64,000 nt of DNA from Terrisporobacter glycolicus ATCC 14880 = DSM 1288 (GCF_036812735.1 NZ_CP117523.1:1-64000), one strand, 5' to 3'. Numbered from the stretch's first letter, positions 24,730-42,632 are shown. Translations and numbers: made by a program. The notes: generated by a model not told the origin, from the sequence alone.

Positions 24730-25842
24730 ATGGCAAGCTTATCATTACAAAATATAAGTAAAATATATCCAAATGGTTTTGAAGCTGTAAAAGATTTTAA
24801 TTTAGAAATAGAAGACAAAGACTTTATAATATTTGTAGGTCCATCAGGCTGTGGTAAATCTACAACATTAAGAATGATAGCAGGATTAGAAGATATAAGT
24901 AAAGGAACTTTAAAAATAGATGATAAGGTAGTAAATGATGTGGAAGCTAAAGATAGAGATATAGCAATGGTATTCCAAAATTATGCATTATATCCACATT
25001 TAAGTGTATATGATAATATGGCTTTTGGACTAAAATTAAAGAAAGTCCCAAAAAAAATAATAGATGAAAAAGTTAAATATGCTGCTAAAATACTAGACCT
25101 TGAAAAACTATTACATCGCAAACCTAAAGCACTATCAGGTGGACAAAGACAAAGGGTCGCCATGGGAAGAGCAATAGTTCGTAAACCAAAAGTGTTCTTG
25201 ATGGATGAACCTTTATCAAATCTTGATGCTAAACTAAGAGTTCAAATGCGTACAGAAATATCTAAGTTACATGAAAGATTGGGAGCAACTATGATATATG
25301 TAACTCATGACCAAACAGAAGCTATGACTCTTGGTACTAAAATTGTAGTAATGAAAGATGGTATAGTTCAACAAGTTGACACACCGCAAAACTTATACAA
25401 TGCACCACAAAATAAATTTGTTGCTGGATTCATAGGTTCACCACAAATGAACTTCTTAGATGCAATAGTTTGTAAAAATGGTAATGATATTGTATTAAAA
25501 ATAGGAAAACATGAATTAATACTTCCAGAAACTAAAGGTAAATCACTAATTGATGGTGGATATATAAATAAAGTAGTATGTATGGGTATACGTCCAGAAA
25601 ACGTGCATGATTTAACTGAATTAAATGAAGAAAGTTCAGGAAGAGAAATTGATACAACTATAAATGTATATGAATTGCTAGGATCAGAAGTGTACTTATA
25701 TTTTAATATAGAACAATCAGCTATGACTGCAAGAGTAAAAGCTACAACTCAAGCAAGAGTAGGGGATAAAGTAAAGTTTAAACTTGATATGGGAAAAGTC
25801 CATATATTTGATAATGAAACAGGGGATGTAATAACAAATTAA
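24730..25842 (+). CDS. msmK: Sugar ABC transporter ATPase (MsmK/MalK-type)
   Basis: This 370-residue ATPase powers carbohydrate import. It has Walker A GPSGCGKST (near residue 38), signature LSGGQRQRVAMGRA, Walker B VFLMDEPLSNLD and the H-loop THDQTEAMT. A C-terminal TOBE/regulatory domain includes MGIRPENVHD. The neighbouring malEFG lacks any other ATPase gene, so this is the likely partner. MsmK-type ATPases can also serve several sugar transporters. The start is preceded by GAGGGGG at 24715-24721. Confidence 0.93.
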   Translation: MASLSLQNISKIYPNGFEAVKDFNLEIEDKDFIIFVGPSGCGKSTTLRMIAGLEDISKGTLKIDDKVVNDVEAKDRDIAMVFQNYALYPHLSVYDNMAFGLKLKKVPKKIIDEKVKYAAKILDLEKLLHRKPKALSGGQRQRVAMGRAIVRKPKVFLMDEPLSNLDAKLRVQMRTEISKLHERLGATMIYVTHDQTEAMTLGTKIVVMKDGIVQQVDTPQNLYNAPQNKFVAGFIGSPQMNFLDAIVCKNGNDIVLKIGKHELILPETKGKSLIDGGYINKVVCMGIRPENVHDLTELNEESSGREIDTTINVYELLGSEVYLYFNIEQSAMTARVKATTQARVGDKVKFKLDMGKVHIFDNETGDVITN

Positions 25843-25856
25843 TAAAAATATAAAAT

Positions 25857-25892
25857 AAACTGCTATAATCACGAAAATGGCAGTTTTATTTA
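25857..25892 (+). terminator. Probable terminator after msmK
   Basis: A stem with core AAACTGC / GCAGTTT and a long loop, followed by TATTTAATATATTTTT. The stem is imperfect beyond the core. Confidence 0.6.
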
Positions 25893-25922
25893 ATATATTT
25901 TTAATTAAGAGGAAGGGTTTTT

Positions 25923-26549
25923 ATGGATAATTTATTCAGATATGACAACAAATTTTTTGAAATTTTAGGAAAGATAACAGATATAGTTATACTTAACTTA
26001 CTATGTATAATCTCATGTTTACCAATTGTAACTATAGGAGCATCAATTACAGCTACGTATTCTGTTGCAATGAAGATGACAAAAGATGAAGAAACATACA
26101 TAGTAAAAGAATTTATTAGAAGTTTTAAAGAAAACTTTAAAACTAGCTCCATAGTATGGATTACTATGATAGTAATAGGAGGCGTACTGATGTTTGACTT
26201 TTATATGTCTAGATTCGTCTCAAATGAATCGATAAGTAAGATTTTACAGTTTATATTTACTATGATAAGTATAATATATACTTTTACGCTAACATATGTA
26301 TTTCCTATAATATCTAAATTTGAAAATACTATAAAAAATACTATGATAAATTCTGTTCTTATATCTATACAAAACCTGCCTTATACAGTAATAATTTTAT
26401 TTTTAAATTTAAGCCCATTTTTACTAATTAATTTATTTAGTAGTTATTGGGGGCAAATAATATTCCTGTACATAGTAATTGGCTTTGGAATAATAATTTG
26501 TATAAATTCTATAATTTTTGAGAAAATATTTAATAAGCTTATAAAATAA
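25923..26549 (+). CDS. YesL-like (DUF624) membrane protein
   Basis: This 208-residue integral membrane protein has about five hydrophobic segments. The conserved DUF624 start is visible: FEILGKITDIVILNLL, then CIISCLPIVTIGASITA. Such genes commonly lie beside carbohydrate ABC transporters in Firmicutes. Their function is unknown, although a transporter accessory role has been suggested from context. It ends the maltodextrin locus and is followed by a strong hairpin. Confidence 0.8.
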   Translation: MDNLFRYDNKFFEILGKITDIVILNLLCIISCLPIVTIGASITATYSVAMKMTKDEETYIVKEFIRSFKENFKTSSIVWITMIVIGGVLMFDFYMSRFVSNESISKILQFIFTMISIIYTFTLTYVFPIISKFENTIKNTMINSVLISIQNLPYTVIILFLNLSPFLLINLFSSYWGQIIFLYIVIGFGIIICINSIIFEKIFNKLIK

Positions 26550-26552
26550 TAA

Positions 26553-26598
26553 AAATAACTATGAAAAATTAAAGATATTTTTCATAGTTATTTATTTT
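26553..26598 (+). terminator. Terminator after the YesL-like gene
   Basis: A 17-bp perfect stem (AAATAACTATGAAAAAT, 26553-26569, with its complement at 26577-26593), a 7-base loop, and a T-rich 3' flank. Confidence 0.8.
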
Positions 26599-26677
26599 TA
26601 AAAGTTATGTATTATAAGTGTTTGCGATGATTTTAATAAATAAAAATAAAATAATTAAAAAACTTTTAAAAAAAGTA

Positions 26678-26706
26678 TTGACTCTTAATTAATAGGATGA
26701 TATAGT
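26678..26706 (+). promoter_or_regulatory. rRNA operon 2 promoter P1
   Basis: TTGACT (26678-26683) and TATAGT (26701-26706) have a 17-base spacer. A hairpin (TTGTCCTT / AGGGACAA, 26712-26732) would form the very 5' end of this transcript. Confidence 0.85.
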
Positions 26707-26762
26707 ATTACTTGTCCTTGAGACAGGGACAAAAGGTCAACAAAAATTTGTTAAAAAAGTAG

Positions 26763-26791
26763 TTGACAAAGAAAAACAGCTTTGGTAAAAT
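26763..26791 (+). promoter_or_regulatory. rRNA operon 2 promoter P2
   Basis: TTGACA (26763-26768) and TAAAAT (26786-26791) have a 17-base spacer. It lies about 85 bases downstream of P1 and just before the 16S leader. Confidence 0.85.
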
Positions 26792-26932
26792 AAAGAAGCT
26801 GAAATAAGCAAAGAACTTTGAAAATTAAACAGTAGGTTAACAATAAATTAATTCTTTAAGAATTAAACTGAAACAACAAACAAACCAAGCCAGATATTCA
26901 GATAATGATTAGTCTGAGCGATGGACAACTTT

Positions 26933-28439
<1,507 letters not shown>

Positions 28440-28635
28440 GGGAGAATTAACCTACTGTTTAATTTTGAGGGTTCTTTATGAAAACTCAAAATTAGTGCTT
28501 ATTAAGTAAGCATTTTAGTACTTTGAAAACTGCATAACATTTAGTGATATGACATTATATAAAGAAGAAGATAAACTTCTTAAAAAATATATCATATAAA
28601 GAAGATAACTTTTAAAAATATCAAATTTAATAACT

Positions 28636-31533
<2,898 letters not shown>

Positions 31534-31683
31534 AAAATAAACCTAAAGGTTTATATCGCCAACTAAATCTTTGATTATATAATTATAAGGAAGATTTCAG
31601 TTGCTAAAAATAGTTAATGAAAACATTAAATGTTAGCAGTTTTGAAAGTACTAATAAAAGTTAATACTTTATATAAAGATTAT

Positions 31684-31797
<114 letters not shown>

Positions 31798-31843
31798 GTA
31801 ATCTTTTTTTACTAATTTATATATTAGTAAAAGGATATAAAAA

Positions 31844-31871
31844 GATAGACTTGTAAGTCTGTCTATTTTTA
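31844..31871 (+). terminator. Terminator of rRNA operon 2
   Basis: Stem ATAGAC / GTCTAT (31845-31850 with 31861-31866) around a smaller inner hairpin, followed by TTTTT. An additional AT-rich hairpin lies just upstream (31808-31832). Confidence 0.75.
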
Positions 31872-32012
31872 ATATACAAATAAAATCAAATGTTTCATGA
31901 GAAACGAATCGCTAAAACATATAAAATGGTAAAAAATTCAATTAAAAATAAATGAGTTGAATTATAATAGAACTTATGATAATATTAATGTGTTATATGT
32001 TTAGGAGGTATC

Positions 32013-32468
32013 ATGGAGAAATCGTTATACATGGAAGAAGCTTTAAAAGAGGCATATAAGGCATATAATAAAGGAGAAACTCCAATAGGAGCAGTTATAG
32101 TTAAGGATGACCAGATTATAGCTAGAGCACATAATCTTACAGAAGAATTAAAAGATAGTACAGCTCATGCTGAAATGCTGGCTATAAAACAAGCTTCTGA
32201 AGTGTTAGGTGGATGGAGACTTATAAATTGTGACTTGTATGTTACTATGGAACCGTGTATAATGTGTAGTGGAGCTATAATTAATTCTAGAATAAAGAAT
32301 TTAATTATTGGAGCTAAACATATAAAAAACTTAAAAATGGAAAAACAACACGAGTTTAAAATGGATTATTATAAAGATAATAATATTGAAGTAACCTTTG
32401 GTGTACTGAAAGACGAGTGTTCGCATATTTTGCAAGAATTTTTCAAGACTCTTAGAAACAAACATTGA
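32013..32468 (+). CDS. tadA: tRNA-specific adenosine deaminase TadA
   Basis: TadA converts A34 to inosine in tRNA-Arg(ACG). The 151-residue zinc enzyme shows the catalytic HAE motif (TAHAEMLAI) and the second zinc motif EPCIMCSGA. The length is usual. The start follows AGGAGG at 32003-32008. Its only visible substrate in the window is the tRNA-Arg(ACG) gene at 46649. The gene lies upstream of tRNA-Ser, SRP RNA and dnaX, as in Bacillus. Confidence 0.95.
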   Translation: MEKSLYMEEALKEAYKAYNKGETPIGAVIVKDDQIIARAHNLTEELKDSTAHAEMLAIKQASEVLGGWRLINCDLYVTMEPCIMCSGAIINSRIKNLIIGAKHIKNLKMEKQHEFKMDYYKDNNIEVTFGVLKDECSHILQEFFKTLRNKH

Positions 32469-32558
32469 GGAGAGATGGTCGAGGGGTCGAAGGCGCTCGC
32501 CTGGAAAGTGAGTATGCGGTAAAACGTATCGTGGGTTCAAATCCCACTCTCTCCGCCA
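32469..32558 (+). tRNA. tRNA-Ser (anticodon GGA)
   Basis: A 90-nt class II tRNA with acceptor GGAGAGA / TCTCTCC, anticodon loop CTGGAAA, long variable arm and encoded CCA. It begins directly after the tadA stop (32466-32468), so the two may share a transcript. Confidence 0.95.
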
Positions 32559-32582
32559 ACAAGTAAATATGGTTGTAATTTT

Positions 32583-32850
32583 GCTGTACTAGATGGGGAG
32601 GTAGCGGTGCCCTGTAACCTGCAATCCGCTATAGCAGGATTGAATTCCATCTAGAGGTTTTTACTTTGTAGAGCTGCCCAGAATAAGTGGTGTTGATGCT
32701 TAGGTCCTGTGCAATGTAAGCTCATGAACCCCGTCAGATCCGGAAGGAAGCAGCGGTAAGTGATTCCTTGCATGTGACATAGGAGTGCCTAGGTTGAGCT
32801 AACTGTTTTGGTAACGTCTATGAAGTATTAATCAATAGATGGTGTACAGC
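32583..32850 (+). ncRNA. ffs: Signal recognition particle RNA (large, Alu-containing type)
   Basis: This is about 268 nt. The ends pair as GCTGTAC / GTACAGC. The SRP54-binding domain is recognisable from CCGTCAGATCCGGAAGGAAG, followed by GCAGCGG, with the GGAA tetraloop. The extra 5' Alu-like part (GGGGAGGTAGCGGTGCCCTGT) is normal for Bacillus and clostridia. It sits between tRNA-Ser and dnaX as in Bacillus. Confidence 0.95.
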
Positions 32851-32869
32851 ATTTATATATAAATATAAT

Positions 32870-32894
32870 AATCCCTTTAATAGGGATTTTTTTG
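32870..32894 (+). terminator. Terminator after SRP RNA
   Basis: Stem AATCCCT / AGGGATT with a 5-base loop and a run of T. Confidence 0.85.
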
Positions 32895-33020
32895 TACATA
32901 AAAATAATTAACAAATATTTTTATTTATTATAAAATATATGATATAAATGTATTTGGATTGGAAAAAATTATAGATAGATTTTTTTATAAAGTAAAAATA
33001 GTTTTGAAGGAGATGTAAAT

Positions 33021-34658
33021 ATGCATAAAGCGTTGTATAGAGTATATAGGCCCAAAACATTTAAGGATGTAGTCGGACAAGAACACATAGTAAAAACTTT
33101 AAAAAATCAGATAAAAAATAGTAATATAGGTCATGCATATTTATTCTCTGGAACTAGAGGTACTGGTAAAACATCTACAGCTAAAATATTTGCTAGAGCA
33201 GTTAACTGTTTAAACTCTATTGATGAAGAACCTTGTAATGAGTGTGAAATATGTGTAGACACATTAAATGATAATATCATGGATATAGTAGAAATAGATG
33301 CAGCATCAAATAATAGTGTAGATGATATAAGAGAGTTAAGGGAAAGTGTAAAATATACTCCTTCAAAAGCCAAATATAAAGTTTACATTATAGATGAGGT
33401 TCATATGTTATCTCAAGGAGCCTTTAATGCCTTATTAAAAACTCTAGAAGAGCCACCATCATATGTGATTTTTATATTAGCTACAACGGAGCCACATAAG
33501 ATACCAGCAACCATACTATCTAGATGCCAAAGGTTTGATTTTAAAAGAGTATCATCAAAAGATATTGCAAATAGAATGGGGTATATATGTGAAAAAGAAA
33601 ATATTCAAGCAGAGGAAAAAGCACTGAGTCTAATAGCTAGAAATTCACAAGGAGCCCTAAGAGATGCTTTGAGTATACTTGATCAATGCATGTCATTTGG
33701 AAGTGAAATAATAGAGTATAATGATGTAATAGAATTATTGGGGACTGTTAATATTGATGAATTATTTGAATTATCTGAAGCAATTATAAATGAAAATACT
33801 AAAAAAACACTTCAAATATTAAATGAATTTATTATTTGGGGAAAAGATATAAGAAATTTAATAAATGATTTAATAGATCATTTTAGGAATTTAATGGTTT
33901 GTAAAGTATCTAAAGATCTGGATGAAATTATATCATTACCTGAAGAAACTATAGAAAGATTAAAGGAACAAGCTAAAACTATTAATATAAATGACTTGAT
34001 AAGAATATTAAATATATTATCAGAGACACAAGATTCAATGAAATCATCTTCGAACACAAGAATACTAGCTGAAGTTACTATGATGAAAATAGCACAACCT
34101 ATGTTTGATGAAAGTAAAGAAGCGTTGATAAAAAGAATTGAAAATTTAGAGCAAATAATAGAAAGTGGAAATATAAAAGTAGTAACAACACAAGATGAAC
34201 CTGAATCAAGTTTAAATAAAAAAAATGAAAAAATAAATAATCAAGAAGAAAAACAAGATATAATATATGAACAAGTAAAGAGTGAAGATGTAAAACTAGT
34301 AGAAGCATCATGGAAAAAAATAATTCAAAAAATAAAAGAAGATAAAAGACCAAGTATATATGCTCTTCTAAAAGAAGTTAGCAGTTTTTATGTAAAAGAA
34401 AATGCTTTATTTATAATATTTAATGATAATTTTTCTTTTGCCAGATCTAGGCTTAGTTCAGAAGAAACTATAAAATATGTTGAACAAATTATAAGAGAAG
34501 TATTGAATAGAAGTTTTCATCTTAAAATATATCTGAAATCTGAAATTGCTAGTATGAACTTAGAAGAAACTAGCAGTAAAAGCGATGAAGGAGAAGAAAT
34601 ACTTAAAGGTATAGTGAATGAAAATATACTAGAAGTAAAAGACAGTATTGAAAAATAA
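33021..34658 (+). CDS. dnaX: DNA polymerase III subunits gamma/tau
   Basis: DnaX is the clamp-loader ATPase. The 545-residue product has Walker A GTRGTGKTSTAK (about 44-55), a zinc-binding cysteine cluster (CLNSIDEEPCNECEIC), Walker B VYIIDEVHML and the SRC motif LSRCQRFDF. The C-terminal tau part is Lys/Glu/Asn-rich and low in conservation. A run of eight A at 34218-34225 (codons 400-402) is followed at once by stops in both other frames. A slipped product of about 402-404 residues resembling gamma is conceivable but unproven. It starts the dnaX-ybaB-recR group. Confidence 0.96.
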   Translation: MHKALYRVYRPKTFKDVVGQEHIVKTLKNQIKNSNIGHAYLFSGTRGTGKTSTAKIFARAVNCLNSIDEEPCNECEICVDTLNDNIMDIVEIDAASNNSVDDIRELRESVKYTPSKAKYKVYIIDEVHMLSQGAFNALLKTLEEPPSYVIFILATTEPHKIPATILSRCQRFDFKRVSSKDIANRMGYICEKENIQAEEKALSLIARNSQGALRDALSILDQCMSFGSEIIEYNDVIELLGTVNIDELFELSEAIINENTKKTLQILNEFIIWGKDIRNLINDLIDHFRNLMVCKVSKDLDEIISLPEETIERLKEQAKTININDLIRILNILSETQDSMKSSSNTRILAEVTMMKIAQPMFDESKEALIKRIENLEQIIESGNIKVVTTQDEPESSLNKKNEKINNQEEKQDIIYEQVKSEDVKLVEASWKKIIQKIKEDKRPSIYALLKEVSSFYVKENALFIIFNDNFSFARSRLSSEETIKYVEQIIREVLNRSFHLKIYLKSEIASMNLEETSSKSDEGEEILKGIVNENILEVKDSIEK

Positions 34659-34726
34659 TATAATAAATGATAAAAATTATATTGTGATATAAAATAAATT
34701 AGAAATTTAAGGAGGAAGTATATAAG

Positions 34727-35065
34727 ATGGCTAAAAAAGGATTTGGTGGAATGCCAGGAAACATGAATAACATACTAAAGCAAGCTCAAAAAATGCAAGA
34801 AAATATGCAAAAGATGCAAGAAGAGTTAGAATCAAAGGAAGTTGAGGCTTCAGTAGGTGGTGGAGCTGTTACAGTTAAAGTTAATGGTAAAAAAGAAGTT
34901 ATAGATATAGCTATAAAACCAGAGGTAGTAGATCCAGATGATATAGAAATGTTACAAGATTTAGTACTAAGTGCAGTTAATGAAGCGTTAAGAAAAGTTG
35001 ATGATATGCAACAAAATCAAATGAGTAAGGTTACTGGAGGAATGAATATTCCAGGATTATTCTAG
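34727..35065 (+). CDS. ybaB: YbaB/EbfC family nucleoid-associated protein
   Basis: This 112-residue protein begins with a Gly/Met-rich segment, then a Gln/Lys helix ([20 protein letters not shown]). The conserved core is [20 protein letters not shown], with [24 protein letters not shown] after it. The family forms DNA-binding dimers. It almost always lies between dnaX and recR, as here. The precise role is not settled. Confidence 0.93.
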   Translation: MAKKGFGGMPGNMNNILKQAQKMQENMQKMQEELESKEVEASVGGGAVTVKVNGKKEVIDIAIKPEVVDPDDIEMLQDLVLSAVNEALRKVDDMQQNQMSKVTGGMNIPGLF

Positions 35066-35077
35066 TAGGTGATAAGT

Positions 35078-35677
35078 ATGCAAATTTATACAGAGCCTAT
35101 TAATAGGCTTATAGAGGAGTTTTCTAAACTACCAGGAGTAGGAAGGAAAACAGCGCAAAGGTTAGCTTTTCATGTTATAAATATGAATAACAATGATGTA
35201 GAGTCTTTATCAAAAGCGATATTAGATGCAAAAAGAGAAATAAAATATTGTTCAATTTGCTGTAATATATCAGATCAAGAAATATGTAGTATGTGTTCTA
35301 ATAAAAATAGAGATGCTAGTGTCATATGTGTAGTAGAAGATCCTAGAGATGTTGCTGCTATGGAAAGAACTAAAGAGTTCAAAGGTCAGTATCATGTACT
35401 TCATGGAGTAATATCTCCTATGGATGGTATAGGACCAGATATGATAAGAATTAGAGAGTTGATTACTAGATTAGCAAATCAAGATGTGAAAGAGTTAATA
35501 ATGGCAACTAATCCAACTATAGAAGGTGAAGCTACGGCTATGTACATATCGAGACTTGTTAAACCTATGGGAATAAAAGTCACAAGAATAGCTCATGGTT
35601 TGCCTGTAGGTGGAGATTTAGAATATGCTGATGAAGTGACCATTTCGAAAGCGTTAGAAGGTAGAAGAGAAATATAA
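35078..35677 (+). CDS. recR: Recombination protein RecR
   Basis: RecR works with RecF and RecO at gaps. The roughly 199-residue product has an N-terminal helix-hairpin-helix ([15 protein letters not shown]), a four-cysteine zinc finger (CSICC...CSMC) and a Toprim domain ([13 protein letters not shown]). I place the start at ATG 35078, because AGGTGAT at 35067-35073 gives proper spacing and the protein then aligns with the family from MQIY. A GTG at 35069 would add three residues and overlap that site. Confidence 0.94.
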   Translation: MQIYTEPINRLIEEFSKLPGVGRKTAQRLAFHVINMNNNDVESLSKAILDAKREIKYCSICCNISDQEICSMCSNKNRDASVICVVEDPRDVAAMERTKEFKGQYHVLHGVISPMDGIGPDMIRIRELITRLANQDVKELIMATNPTIEGEATAMYISRLVKPMGIKVTRIAHGLPVGGDLEYADEVTISKALEGRREI

Positions 35678-35678
35678 A

Positions 35679-35706
35679 AAAACCAAGGTATATCCTTGGT
35701 TTTTAT
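35679..35706 (+). terminator. Terminator after recR
   Basis: Stem AACCAAGG / CCTTGGTT (35681-35688 with 35694-35701) followed by TTTT. Ends the dnaX-ybaB-recR transcript. Confidence 0.88.
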
Positions 35707-35742
35707 TTATATTGGAATCTAAATGATTATAAAATTAATTTA

Positions 35743-35770
35743 TTGACAAATGTAATTTGTATTATATAAT
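35743..35770 (+). promoter_or_regulatory. Promoter of the small basic protein gene
   Basis: TTGACA (35743-35748) and TATAAT (35765-35770), both perfect consensus hexamers, have a 16-base spacer. It lies 36 bases before the start codon at 35807. Confidence 0.8.
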
Positions 35771-35806
35771 TATAGTAATTATTAAAAAAATTTATAGGGG
35801 TGTAGT

Positions 35807-36025
35807 ATGAAAACGACTATGAACTTAGAAGAACATAATGCAATGAAAGAAAAGAGAGAAAAAAAGATTAAATCCAAAGATAAATCAAAAAACATTGATA
35901 AAAACTCGTTGGAAAATAAAAAAAGTAAAAAATCTCTCAATAAGAATGGTAATAGTGGAGCATTTAGAAATAACTATAAAAACTATCAATATGACTATGA
36001 AGAAGATTTCTACGAGCCATATTAG
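35807..36025 (+). CDS. Small, highly charged hypothetical protein
   Basis: This 72-residue protein is not recognised. About a third of it is lysine. The N-terminal two thirds is Lys/Glu/Ser/Asn-rich with no hydrophobic core (for example EKREKKIKSKDKSKNIDKNS). The last 20 residues switch to an aromatic acidic tail (NYQYDYEEDFYEPY). It probably has little fixed structure. A consensus promoter, a GGGG-type ribosome binding site just before the ATG and a following terminator make it a genuine single-gene unit. A nucleic-acid contact is possible but is guesswork. Confidence 0.7.
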   Translation: MKTTMNLEEHNAMKEKREKKIKSKDKSKNIDKNSLENKKSKKSLNKNGNSGAFRNNYKNYQYDYEEDFYEPY

Positions 36026-36031
36026 GAAAAT

Positions 36032-36068
36032 AAAAGCGTATGAAAATTTAAATTTTCATACGCTTATT
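36032..36068. terminator. Bidirectional terminator between convergent genes
   Basis: A perfect 32-base palindrome (arms AAGCGTATGAAAATTT and complement, 36034-36065) flanked by A-rich and T-rich sequence. It serves the small protein gene on + and the glycosyltransferase on -. Confidence 0.88.
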
Positions 36069-37283
36069 TTAATCTCTCGATAGTATATCAAAGGCTAACT
36101 TAGCAATATCTTGCGATGCATTAAGTTTTTTTATAGCTCTTATGTTTTCTTTAGTCATTTCGATTCTCTTTGGGTCATCAATAAGAACTTTTAATAGTAC
36201 GCTTAAAGAATATTTTTTAGATGTTCTTAACGAAGCACCGCAATTAGAAAGGAAGTCTAAATTTTCTTCCTCTTGACCAGGAATGAAATAAGGGACAATC
36301 ATAGGAACTTCTTTTAATAAAGACTCAGTAGTAGTAAGCCCTCCTGGCTTAGAAACTAATATATCTACTGATGCTAGTAAATCATTCATTTTATCTGTAA
36401 ATCCAAGTACACATATTTTCTTTTTGATCTTATCTTCATCAGCAGCTAAGATCTTTTCTAGTTTCTCTTTTAAAGATTTATTTCTTCCAGTTATAACTAT
36501 GATTTGGAAATCTCTATCAATAGAAATTAATTCAGCAAGTGTGTCTTTTATACTGCCTGCACCGAAGCTACCTCCCATTAAAAGAACTGTAAATTTACTT
36601 GGATCTAAATTAAGTTCTGATAATACAATTTCTCTATCTCTATGTGATAAGAATGATTTTTCAACAGGTATACCGTACGCTTTAATTTTATCCTTATCAA
36701 TGCCATCTTCAATTAATAGTTCTTTTACATATTCATGTCCCGCAATATAATAACTAATCTCATTTTGTATATATGCAGAATGAGTTGTGTAATCAGTTAA
36801 AACTGTTACAAGAGGTGGAATATCTAAATTTTTATAATATTTATGTAGACTTTCAGTAAAAGTAATTGATTCTGAATTAGCATAAAGTTGAGAATGTTTC
36901 TTTAAAGTACTAAGCGCTATCATAGGAAAAGGATGAGTACCTATGATTAAATCTGGTTTTTTATTTTCTACTAACTTTTTTAATTTCCTAGATATTAAAG
37001 AAGTTAAAGGGTTATCTTTGAATTCGTTTTTAGATACTAGGCTACTTTCGGTTAACTTATAAACACCACCCCAAGCTTTAGGTGTATATTTAGCTGATTT
37101 TTCATAGCCTCTAGATATTAGTTTATCCATAGTTCCATTAACTATTTTTAAACTATCGATGATTTCACAATCAATAGTTATACCATTAATTGATTTGTTA
37201 GTTAATTCTTCTTTTATGGCTCTCGCTGCTCTATTGTGACCACCACCAGTGGAAGCTGACATTATTAAAACTTTTTTCTGCAT
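36069..37283 (-). CDS. Processive diacylglycerol glycosyltransferase (MGDG synthase/UgtP-like, GT28)
   Basis: This 404-residue enzyme resembles the monogalactosyldiacylglycerol synthase/UgtP family, which adds sugar from a UDP-sugar to diacylglycerol. Its products are membrane glycolipids or lipoteichoic acid anchors. The N-terminal MGDG-synthase domain begins MSASTGGGHNRAARAI. The C-terminal GT28 half has the nucleotide-sugar signatures LLMGGSFGAG and VSKPGGLTTTESLL. A ribosome binding site (AGGAGG on the minus strand, near 37290-37296) precedes the ATG. It is the only reversed protein gene in the window. The sugar specificity cannot be told from the sequence. Confidence 0.88.
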   Translation of the reverse strand: MQKKVLIMSASTGGGHNRAARAIKEELTNKSINGITIDCEIIDSLKIVNGTMDKLISRGYEKSAKYTPKAWGGVYKLTESSLVSKNEFKDNPLTSLISRKLKKLVENKKPDLIIGTHPFPMIALSTLKKHSQLYANSESITFTESLHKYYKNLDIPPLVTVLTDYTTHSAYIQNEISYYIAGHEYVKELLIEDGIDKDKIKAYGIPVEKSFLSHRDREIVLSELNLDPSKFTVLLMGGSFGAGSIKDTLAELISIDRDFQIIVITGRNKSLKEKLEKILAADEDKIKKKICVLGFTDKMNDLLASVDILVSKPGGLTTTESLLKEVPMIVPYFIPGQEEENLDFLSNCGASLRTSKKYSLSVLLKVLIDDPKRIEMTKENIRAIKKLNASQDIAKLAFDILSRD

Positions 37284-37448
37284 GAAAAAATCCTCCTATA
37301 AATTTTAGAGTTATATTGCATTGTTAAAAAAAATTATGTAATATAAAAAGTAATTTATTATGATAATTAATAAATAATTAAAGTTAATAATAATCTAATA
37401 CAATATTGACAAAAAAACAAGGTAATAAACGTTTTAAGGAGACAGTAA

Positions 37449-37679
37449 ATGAAAAAAGTAGAGATTTATACTAGTGATACTTGTATACAATGTAAAAAAG
37501 CAAAGGAATATTTTGAAAATAACAATATAGTATTTATAGAGTATAATATATCTTCTAATGAAGAATATAAGCGTGAATTAATAAAAAAGGGATATTTATC
37601 TGTTCCAGTTATAGTAGTAAATAATCAAGATATACTAGGATTTGATGTTAATAGAATTAAGCAACTGGCTGGCATATAA
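37449..37679 (+). CDS. Glutaredoxin-like thiol-disulfide protein
   Basis: This 76-residue thioredoxin-fold protein has the redox motif CIQC (residues 12-15) near the first strand. The cis-proline region is SVPVIVVN, with GFDVNRIKQLAGI at the C-terminus. It resembles the NrdH/YruB-type glutaredoxins common in clostridia. AAGGAG precedes the start. The electron donor and target are not evident, and no ribonucleotide reductase gene is nearby. Confidence 0.88.
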   Translation: MKKVEIYTSDTCIQCKKAKEYFENNNIVFIEYNISSNEEYKRELIKKGYLSVPVIVVNNQDILGFDVNRIKQLAGI

Positions 37680-37776
37680 ATGTATATATTAGTCAAATTA
37701 AAAAATAAAAGTATAAAAAAGTAAAAAGAGTAAACACTAAAGGTAGTAAAAAAGTAAAAAAAGTTTTTAAAAAGTA

Positions 37777-37805
37777 TTGACTAGTAATTAATAGGATGAT
37801 ATAGT
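37777..37805 (+). promoter_or_regulatory. rRNA operon 3 promoter P1
   Basis: TTGACT (37777-37782) and TATAGT (37800-37805) with a 17-base spacer. The spacer differs from the operon 2 copy at only a few bases. The same 5' hairpin follows. Confidence 0.85.
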
Positions 37806-37861
37806 ATTACTTGTCCTTGAGACAGGGACAAAAGGTCAACAAAAATTTGTTAAAAAAGTAG

Positions 37862-37890
37862 TTGACAAAGAAAAACAGCTTTGGTAAAAT
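37862..37890 (+). promoter_or_regulatory. rRNA operon 3 promoter P2
   Basis: TTGACA (37862-37867) and TAAAAT (37885-37890) with a 17-base spacer, identical to operon 2. Confidence 0.85.
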
Positions 37891-38031
37891 AAAGAAGCTG
37901 AAATAAGCAAAGAACTTTGAAAATTAAACAGTAGGTTAACAATAAATTAATTCTTTAAGAATTAAACTGAAACAACAAACAAACCAAGCCAGATATTCAG
38001 ATAATGATTAGTCTGAGCGATGGACAACTTT

Positions 38032-39538
<1,507 letters not shown>

Positions 39539-39734
39539 GGGAGAATTAACCTACTGTTTAATTTTGAGGGTTCTTTATGAAAACTCAAAATTAGTGCTTA
39601 TTAAGTAAGCATTTTAGTACTTTGAAAACTGCATAACATTTAGTGATATGACATTATATAAAGAAGAAGATAAACTTCTTAAAAAATATATCATATAAAG
39701 AAGATAACTTTTAAAAATATCAAATTTAATAACT

Positions 39735-42632
<2,898 letters not shown>

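Noticed and set aside
35895-36083. Second open frame overlapping the small basic protein
   Set aside because: It is a +1 shadow of the Lys-rich gene, has no ribosome binding site and runs into the terminator palindrome.
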